This document shows positions 56,191 to 64,000 of a stretch of DNA of 64,000 nt, piece after piece; positions within the stretch are counted from its first letter, which is position 1; each line of letters starts with the position of its first letter. The stretch comes from Neurospora tetrasperma FGSC 2508 (taxonomy: Eukaryota; Ascomycota; Sordariomycetes; Sordariales; Sordariaceae). Location of the stretch: assembly GCF_000213175.1 (NCBI RefSeq), contig NW_009799100.1, positions 248,001-312,000 of the forward strand, in the 5' to 3' direction. The notes beneath the pieces were generated by a model, which was not told where the DNA came from, searched no databases, and was given only the letters and a program-made list of their open reading frames with translations. The translations under genes and the position numbers were made by a program.

Positions 56191-56372
56191 GTAAGTTGAC
56201 ATCCCTTATATACTTTCTTTTCTTCACTTATCCATGCTCGCCATTCGTACCTTTTCAATGATTCACTTCTTGTGAGAGCGCATTCACATATACTTCGCTT
56301 GTTTAACTATCCATAAACACCACTCTTGACGCATGCCTCAACGCAATGCTCTAACATCTTCAACTGTTCTAG
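56191..56372 (+). other. Probable 5'-UTR intron of SK8
   Basis: TTTCAA|GTAAGT at 56191 and an acceptor CTGTTCTAG ending at 56372, with a CTAAC branch site at 56351, place an intron 19 nt before the SK8 ATG. Confidence 0.5.
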
Positions 56373-56391
56373 TCCTTCCCCACCTCTCAAA

Positions 56392-59300
56392 ATGCCTGTC
56401 TCTTTTGACCATGCCCAGCGCATCCCGGAATTCTTGGAGGCAGCTGCGCGGGTCAGAGACCCTAATCTGGTAGCCTATTGGAAGATCATAAGTAAGTCAC
56501 TCGATTGTGTCCATGTCCCTCCAGAACACTCCTAATGAAACATCACACAGTGACCATACAAGTAATTTGGTCAACCCAATTAACAATGTCGTCCGCCCCT
56601 TCGCCGAGTTCACTCGTCGTCGTGCCTACGACCCCCACCACCGCCATTTTGCCGAGAGCACCTACCAATGGCTCGTCTTTCTCCACCGGACCGGCTTGAC
56701 TGCTGAGGGTCTCGCCAAGATTGGACCTACCAAGCCTGGTTTGGTCGAGAAGCTGAGGAGAACCCTCGCCTGTCATGAGATTACCCATGCGCGGAAGAAG
56801 ACCCGCGGAAACCACCCGGCCGGCCAGGCTTACAAACGGATCTACATGACCGAGGCTGACTTCATGGTCGGTGAGGGCGCAATAGAGGTCCTGGGCTATC
56901 CTACCGGGCAAGTACAGGACTCTCAGGTGGCCGATATACCAACAAGCGAGCCTGACAAGGTTCAATTCATCGACGAAATGGTTACCGCGTTGAAAAACAT
57001 GGTCGGCAGGGACAAGGGCATGGAGGCCCAAGTCAAGCAAGTAATGGCTACATCCGCCTCAATCTTCGAGTCTCTGGCATGGCGTCTCTTTGTAAGTCAT
57101 CCTCCATGGGAGAATCCACACACGAACCATCCCCTAACAATGCATGTCATAGATCGCCTGCCGCCTTGCCCAGATTGGGAAGCCCAAGGTCTCACCTTGG
57201 GCAACTAGCTACTATTACCGGGAGTACGACAACTTCTAATCTCGATGGGACGATCTAATCCACTTCGTCAAGACCAACAAGGCAGCCGTCTCCAACTTGT
57301 TCCTGAGCAACTACTTTGCCAGGTTCGCGGCTGACCCCTACAAGGAACGGTCGACGAAGAAGCAAAACGCCAAGACCAACAACGACAAGGCGGACAAGAA
57401 GAGAGCTGGCGATGAAGCCATTGCGACCCTCGCTGGCAACCCGCTGCCCCAAAACACCAACGCTACTGGCGGAAACGTCCAAGCTCAGGCCAATATCGAG
57501 CACTATACCGACCAGGCCGCTCAGAACTTTGTGGCTGCTGCAGGTGCCGCTGGTGCCTCAGTTCAAGGACTCCAGCAACCCCAGGAGCCCGTCTTTGCCC
57601 GCCCCCAACATATCAATATGGCCAATGACGGGTGGATCAATTACCAAGAGAACGACTTTGAGGCTCTCTACCGGACCCATGAGGCCCAGCCTAAGGCTTA
57701 CAACGCTGAGGTTGAAGCCTATAACAAGCAGAAAAACGCAGCGGCAAATGGCGACAGCTCCGACGTCGAGGACGATAGCGAAAATGACGATGGCGCCTCC
57801 GCTCACGAGGATGACAACGGTGAGGATCCTGATGAGCCAAATTATGGAGCAGACTATAACGATATCTTCAATGACATTTACGGTGTTTCGGACGACGAAA
57901 CCCGTGAAAGAAGAAGAAGACAGGATGTTTCGGCTGCCCGGGCCCCTGCCGCCCCTCCCAATATGAACGGTCGTGGTCTTGGTCCCACTATGGCCGGCCC
58001 ACCAATGCCTGTTCTCACTACTCGTCCGCCTCCGACGCAAGCGGGCCCAGCCGTCCAATCTCATGGTTCAGATGGCCTTGTCCAGCAACCCGCTCCCCGC
58101 ACCAGTAACCAGCAAGTCGCCCGTCGCCCGTTCGCTGTTCCAGCAGCTCCTCAGAACAGCCCTCAACAGAACTTCCTGCATGCTGCTCATGTGGTCACCC
58201 CTCCATCTGTTCCGAACGAAGTGTATGGCTCCAATCTTCCAACCCCTCCTCGCCCGCAGATACATCCTTATGGTCCTACACAACAACCACCTCAAGCCCA
58301 TCGACCTATCAACATTTCCCAAGGGCACCGCGGCCAATTTCAGGCGCCTGTCTCCAGCCAGCCTCAAACCAACTTTGCTAGTCCAGCACAGCAAAATATT
58401 CCTACTGGTTTGGGCACTCCCGCAAGGCCGAGTCCTCATCAAGTTCAGGCCATTCCTCTTCCTCACGGGTTGCCAACTGTTCAATTGCAGTCCTCCGCTC
58501 CCATGGGTCACGTTCAGTCTCCGGCTGGTCCTCTTCCCGATGTTGTGCCAAGGCGCATCATCACCCCCGCTTCCGAGAGAGCTAGGCTCCTCAGAGAAAG
58601 TCAACAACCTGCAGTCATGGGTTTCCCTCCATCCGTGGACCCCAACGCTCCGGTTCAGAAAGCTGCTGAACCTCAGGCTGCCCCTCGCGCACCTCAATCA
58701 CAACCTGCTCATGACTGGTTTGATTCCTCCGCGGGTCCTGCTTCGTAGAACGGACAGGCCAACGTGAGGCAGACCACGGCTGCAGCACTGGACAACTTTT
58801 TCGAACCGGGACCGTCGCCAGAACAGCAAATGTTCTTTGATCCCCCACCAAATCAGCAGATTGCCCAGCCAGCGCTGGGTCAGCAGCAGTCCTTTGATGA
58901 GTCGGTGTCCACCTTTAATCAACAGTCCATCGTGCAACCCGCGCCAATCCAGCAGGCTGCGGTTCCTGAGGTCCATCAGCCTGGGGAAGAAGAACTGATG
59001 ATGTTATTTGAGCAAATCTCAAATGGCCAAGCTCCGCAGCAACAACGTGCGCTGCCTGCTGCAGAGCAACAGGTGGACATTGACCCGCTGGAAGACTTGG
59101 ACTTGTCGCTCGATAATATTATGAGCGACCAAGAGCTCGTCGACTATGCAGCGACGCAAGGATTTGGCATTGATATAAATGACTTGGTTCAGCTGAATGA
59201 GGCTGGAAGCAACAACATAGCCGACAACCGGGGCATTGGCGGCGAGGTCATTGACAGCCAGCCTCCTGGACAGACAGTGGCAGATAACGCCAACGAGCAA

Positions 59301-59543
59301 TGGCAGCAAAATAATGGCGTGGAAGACTACGAGGATCTCTTCGGCCAGTTCATGAACTTACCGGATGAAGTCGACAACATCATTGTTGATGATCTTTTTG
59401 CCGACGAGTACATGGTGAATCACGCCATTGAGGGCCTGGACAGGGAGGACGGCACCGGCAGCAGCGGAATCAAACGAATGAGAGGTGACCATGACGAGAA
59501 TAAGGGAGAGGAGCGTCCTGCGCAGCGGGCTCGCATGAATTGA
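56392..59543 (+). CDS. SK family copy 8: long tail, with a frameshift and two in-frame stops
   Basis: Exon 1 is 56392-56491 (MPVSFDHAQRIPEFLEAAAR, VAYWKII). Exon 2 (56551-57091) needs one base more near 56560 than is present to join the conserved frame SNLVNPINNVVRPFAEF, so a single-base loss is likely. Further blocks: TYQWLVFLH, IGPTKPGLVEKL, VADIPTSEPDKVQFI, ESLAWRLF, and exon 3 from 57153 with PWATSYYYREYDNF, TAA at 57237-57239, SRWDDLIHFVK. Introns 3 and 4 are precisely absent (FVKTNKAAVSNLFLSNYFAR). A Gln/Pro/Asn-rich tail of about 500 codons runs to TAG 58746-58748. The same frame continues 264 codons to TGA 59541-59543, with KRMRGDHDEN and RPAQRARMN near the end. It is probably inactivated in its domain, though the tail has stayed open. 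Confidence 0.55.
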
Positions 59544-60060
59544 GTGGGCGTTTCAAGGATGACAGGAGGTTATGATGGGAGACGAATGATGACTGGAAAG
59601 ACTGGGAATTGGGAGCGCTAGCTGTGACTACGGGAATAAAGGGAGTCATTGACTATCACTTGGGCTTTTAATGGTATCTGTAAGACAGAAAGAATGAACT
59701 GTCATTGTTCGAGTCATGTGATGGGGTTATAAGGTTGAACATCAAAGCATGCAGCATCGGTCATAGTCTGCAATGACAATAATGCAACTCATAAACAAAC
59801 AATCAAATTTCCTGTGACTAATGTGACTGATGTGAGATGTCTTGATAGTCGCATCGTCTGCGAAGTGATATAAATATGCCTCATACCCCTCGTTCTCCGT
59901 ACGTCCAATGTGAAGATTTCATATCGCTATGCATGGAGTGAGAAGTGAACCTTGGTCGTCAATTTAAGGTTTATGCGAGGCTGTGTGTGACGGTGAGGTG
60001 TAAGTGATAGTGCATGCCTCTGTATAGCTGGCTTCAGGCGGTGGCTACTAACTTCCCAAC
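59544..60060. other. 3' flank of SK8
   Basis: No gene is supported. Confidence 0.4.
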
Positions 60061-60566
60061 TTCAGCCCACTTGGGTGCAGGGGTATGAGGTCCGTGCTCG
60101 CGATGGGGCCAGCCTCATTGGGCCAACATTGGCAACGGACCTTAGCATCACCAACAACTCTTTCGACTTGTTCTCTGACACAACTATTATCTTAAAATAT
60201 GTGCCAATACCAGTTTTCAAGAGAGGGCCCAGATACTCGTCTCGGCCAAGATCCCCGACACGTATGAACTTGTACACGCCGCAAGAGGTGTCTTCGAGAT
60301 GTTGGAAACCTCACTATCATATATGCTCCATACCTACAAGGAGCCCAAGATCGTTCACCCGGCATTCTGCAGGTTTCATTGGCTGGAGCACATTACATAT
60401 GGAAGCGTATCGGAAGGAGAAATCGTCGCCATTCTCAAAATGGCGGGTAGGATGTGGCAAGGGGGTACAAGAGAGCGAGAGAAGTTGAGAAGTTGGCGGG
60501 TGCGATGGGTGTGGATTCCTGGTAGGAAGATTTTCTCTTGGATTAACCTTGATATTCGTTTTTGAG
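60061..60566 (+). pseudogene. Unidentified gene fragment unrelated to the SK family
   Basis: After an acceptor-like CCAACTTCAG at 60064 a frame reads YEVRARDGASLIGPTLATDL and NNSFDLFSDTTIILKYVPIP. Near 60230 the protein-like frame shifts, and the second part reads KIPDTYELVHAARGVFEMLE and FCRFHWLEHITYGSVSEGEI, ending at TGA 60563-60565. Composition is that of a folded enzyme or receptor-like protein, but I cannot name it. One frame change separates the two parts, so it is probably a fragment of a once larger gene. Confidence 0.35.
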
Positions 60567-61630
60567 CATGGAAACCTTTTGACTTTCAAATTGGGGACCT
60601 TGTTACTGAATCCTTCCTACCTTGCGAGCGTTTGTTTGCTACCTATTGTTTTTCTACAGGTCCGCGCTGAGAAGCCTCTTATCTCTTCTCGTATAGAGCG
60701 CTGTAATTCAGTAGGTTTTTGGAGTTTTAGCGGGGATTTCTACAGTAACAGCGCAATTGCATTTCTGTTCATCCTACCTATTCTTCTAGGGGCGACCGTT
60801 AAGTGGAGCGCGTCGGGAGCGCCTTTTGCTCACAGTGACAGACGTCGGATCGCAGTTGCCCGGGCCCCAGGCAAGGCTGGATTTATAGAGGTATCGATTA
60901 TTTCTGCCACCTCTCACCTACCAACCTATTTAATCCCCCTCATTCCTGCCCTTCCTCGACCTCGCTTTCCTTCTTCCTTTTTTTGTCAAGTGAGCGGGTT
61001 ACACCACCAGTCGTCACCCTTTCCTTGACTCGATCATCTTCGACATTTTGATTGTCGATCGCAGCGCCCACCTCTCGCAACAGGTAGGTACTGAGCGCGC
61101 GCTCTTGGTTCGAGCCTTTTGCAACGATCTCCAAATCAGCTTGGAATCAGAACTGAGCCCTATCAACATCGTGATCGACGACCGCCACAACTACTCTCGC
61201 CATCACATTATCAGCGTCTCTTGATCGACCTAGCGCATCAAACATGTGTCTTCGTCGAGTTCAGCAATCCAGAGTAAGTCTTCGATCACCTCGTTTGTTG
61301 ATTCTTCGCACCTTGATGTTCCATAACCCCCCACAACGCGTTCACGCGTCCTCGATAACGGCCCACAACCTAGCTCTTCCCTGTCGCGCGCCTGGCATCC
61401 TGAATTGCTTTCATCTTCTTCCACCATCCCATAGCTTATTTCATTTGGTCCAACCTTCACATCTGACGTAAATGTACTCAAATGATTTTGCGTCTTTATA
61501 TACATGACTTGATATTTTGAGCATCTGCTAATATCCATCCAGACATTCCGGCGACTAGCTTCTCTGAACGACCGTACTTTGCTCACATTACCTCCATCGC
61601 ACATATCTGGCACCGGCTCACGTTGCAAAC
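60567..61630. other. Upstream region and leader of SK9
   Basis: A possible leader intron starts at AGAGTAAGTC (about 61272) and ends with ATCCAG near 61552. TAGAGGTA occurs at about 60887. No gene seen. Confidence 0.4.
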
Positions 61631-64000
61631 ATGGACGACGCCCCGACCCTTGTGGAACTCCTTGAGGCGGCTTTTGCGCAGAATGATCCAAGGCTCTCAC
61701 AGTGGTGGCAGATACTCCGTAGGTCGTCGGCGCACCAGATATCGTAGAATCACAACTACTAACACACGCGGCACAGTCTACATGGAGAACAATCTTGTCA
61801 ATCCCGCGTCAGGCACCATCCGGCCTTTCGAACAGTTCGCTCAGTCAACGCACGCCCATCCACATTTCGCGAGAAGGGCATACGAATACCTGAGATTTCA
61901 CAAGCAATCTCGGACGAGCAGAGCAGCATTAGAGACGATTGGGCACACGAAGCCGGGCCTTCTGACTTCCCTTCTATCACCAAATGGGGGCCTCGCTGAA
62001 CATGAGCGCATCACCAATCGCCGCAAGCAACGGACAGTGCGGCCCGAGCAAGCCTTCGTTGCACATATCAGTTCTGACGCGGAATTCTGGGCAACCGCAG
62101 GTGCCCTCAAATCTATCAACAACAATCCTGTTGTTGACGCGGCAACTGCGAGAGATATCCCAGTCACATACGAGGCAAAAATGGCCTGTGTGAGATTTAT
62201 GGTCGATGCTCTCAGGGACATGGCCCAGAAGCTGCGTGGAGACCTCAAAGAAGCCAACACGATCAGGTGCACGTCCGATTGGGCACTGGAGGCCGTGGCC
62301 TGGGAGTTACTGGTGCGTTCATGTTTCTTACATGTACTGGCTCCGTGATGTTTAAGCATTAGCTAACTTCAACCGTTGCAGGAGGCTGCCATGGCTGCGC
62401 AACACGGAATGCAGAACGTCTATCCGTGGGCGACTGCTTACTTCCACGAACAATACCCCAATTTCACAGCACGATGGAATGACTTGGTGGCGCTCGTCAT
62501 GGTAAGCACAAATCGCATGAGGCACTCTTACTGCTCATATCCCTGTCATCTTGCCAAATCAACAGCTAATGGGTTCTCTATCAGGGGTCGAAGGCAGCAG
62601 CGTCCAACTTGTTGATCCCGTCCTACGCGCAGCGATTCGCTAATGATCCTGGCGGCGAGTTCAAGGTCAGTCATCTCTCGATACTGAAAGCCTCGAGGTA
62701 TTCTTATTTCGAACATGATACTAACATCTCTGTAGAGAAAAACAAGTAACAAACAATCAAATCTCAGAAAAGACAACTTGGTCGCAGACCTTGTTGCACG
62801 TCTTGCCGCAATGGAGGCTCAGGTGGCTGTAGTTAACGAAGAAGGTCAACCGGCCGTTGTCGACAACAACCATGAGCAACTTCCAATTCCATCACCAATG
62901 TCCCCCAATCGTCCACCTGCGCCCACTGCAGTGCATGGCTCAGTTCAGCAGAGAGTTCTGCCTGTATCTCCCCTCAACGGCATACCCGCCCGCTCTCCCA
63001 TTAGCTTTGGTCAGCCCGTCGCGTTCTCTGCCTCGACCCCCTCGAGACCGGCCACGCCAGCTACTCATTCAAGGAGGAGGCAACACCCTTCTACCACTCC
63101 GAGCGGAAACTTCAAATACGGTCAGCCTAGTAGCTGGCCTACATCCGGTGTAACTGCGGCTGCTAGGCAGTCTGCTGCCCCTCTCACGAGACCTATCGTC
63201 ACCCAGCCCACCTTCTATGACGCAGGCGCCTCTCCGTAGGGCGGAGAGGCCGGCGCCAATGGAGACGAAAGCTTAGTGGATATCTACTTGAGCTTGCGTG
63301 CAGCGCTTCAAGATAGAATGGCAGATGTCAACAGGAATCCTTCCACGTCATCTTATCACCCGAGCCAAGCAGCGCCGGTGATCGATGAGCAGTATAGGGA
63401 GGCGGTGCAAGGATCTATCGTCCCGCAAAAAGCTAATGGTACGACCTCCAGCGACAGTCAGCTCGAGTTGAGCTGGAACGATTCTCTTCCGGACGGCTAC
63501 AATCTCCAAAGGGATGTCGCCTTCTCACACGCTGACGATGCCGCTACTGGCCTTCAGGAACTGTCTGGGTCCCAGGGAACAAGTCTGGACTTATTCCAAA
63601 CAACAGGAGGCTATGGCAACAGCGGTGACATGTTTCACGTCAATGCGGTCGACGATTCAGCGAGCAACGATGAACCAGCAGCAAACACTGGTTCCCGAAC
63701 CAATCCGAATGGGCAGCAAATCGATGGCCCCGGCATTTTTGACATCAATGAGCCATACATTAGTCATAAAGCCTTTGGTGAGCCATTTGGTTCGAACCAG
63801 GGGTATGCAAACCACGGCGAATCCTTCCATGATGTGACTGCTCAGCCCAGCGCTTACGCTTCAGTCATTGACAGGAGTCAAGTACATGACTACGAGTACG
63901 GCTGGGATGCTAATCCTGGTTACCATCGTGACGATGCAGGGGACCTGTTTGCCGACAGTTTCCTCGCCAATCAAACAGCGGATCGCGCTGTGGGTGCTGG
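61631..64000 (+). CDS. SK family copy 9: intact domain, in-frame TAG, tail runs off the window
   Basis: Exons are 61631-61718, 61777-62312, 62382-62501, 62585-62665 and 62736 onward; all four family introns are present. Start MDDAPTLVELLEAAFAQNDP. Blocks: LSQWWQIL, IRPFEQF, FARRAYEYLRFHK, IGHTKPGLLTSL, DAEFWATAGALKSI, ARDIPVTYEAKMACV, EAVAWELL, PWATAYFHEQYPNFTARWND and GSKAAASNLLIPSYAQRFAN. The tail begins basic (RKTSNKQSNLRKDN), becomes Pro/Ser-rich and meets TAG 63237-63239. The same frame is then open for at least 253 codons to the window end, Asp/Asn/Gly-rich. There is no other stop or shift, so SK9 and SK1 are the best candidates for genes needing only one recoding event. Domain function unknown. 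Confidence 0.68.

Noticed and set aside
57973-58767. Second plus-strand frame of 264 codons in the SK8 tail
   Set aside because: Frame-shadow of the Gln/Pro-rich tail; the other frame connects to the conserved SK block.
37354-64000. The tandem array as a Polinton, retroelement or other virus-like element
   Set aside because: No integrase, polymerase, reverse transcriptase, capsid motif or long terminal repeats; copies have conserved spliceosomal introns, so this is a host gene family.
1-64000. CRISPR arrays, bacterial operons or ribosome binding sites
   Set aside because: The sequence is eukaryotic with spliceosomal introns; no regularly spaced direct repeats were seen.

Overview
The window looks like a piece of a filamentous ascomycete chromosome, most likely Neurospora or a close Sordariales relative. 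The reasons are short introns with GT(A/G)AGT donors, CTAAC or CTGAC branch sites and (C/T)AG acceptors, about 50% GC, long intergenic stretches rich in TACCTAGGTA and TACCTCTA, and fungal gene types. No rRNA, CRISPR array or intact retroelement is visible.

Left part (1-27 kb), ordinary single-copy genes. In order they are: the 3' end of an MFS transporter; a tiny three-exon metallothionein on the minus strand; tRNA-Arg(ACG); a ZIP zinc transporter (minus); a long divergent intergenic region; a RhoGAP-domain protein that seems to lack the arginine finger; a dialkylglycine-decarboxylase-like aminotransferase; a sirtuin of the SIRT6/7 type; a polyQ/AT-hook protein; and gluconokinase.

Middle part (27-37 kb), accessory. 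It holds a small cluster of genes for short proteins with one membrane segment and a charged or coiled-coil tail. Three tandem genes (plus strand, 28.0-31.7 kb) share promoter and 3' modules, and two of them share a DWMLDYH block. Two minus-strand genes (32.0 and 34.3 kb) have a related layout. A tRNA-Arg(CCT) with a long intron lies at 35 kb.

Right part (37-64 kb), accessory. It is a head-to-tail array, all plus strand, of about nine copies (called SK1-SK9 here) of a multi-exon gene family I do not recognise. Each full copy has a conserved domain of about 270 residues (blocks YWxII, IRPFxEF, IGHTKPGL, ADIPQT, ARWNDLV, SKAAVANLL) and a long acidic or Gln/Asn/Pro-rich tail, which in several copies ends in a basic KRxR motif. 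Some copies are truncated or decayed, and one carries a MITE.

The most striking observation is that SK1, SK7, SK8 and SK9, and two members of the 28-31 kb family, contain in-frame stop codons (mostly TAG) after which the same frame stays open for up to about 280 codons and, where it can be followed, reaches a plausible C-terminus. Two known processes of this fungal group could explain it: RIP scars (CpA to TpA turns TGG or CAG into TAG) or sexual-stage A-to-I mRNA editing (UAG read as UGG). The sequence alone cannot decide between them; perithecial RNA-seq would.
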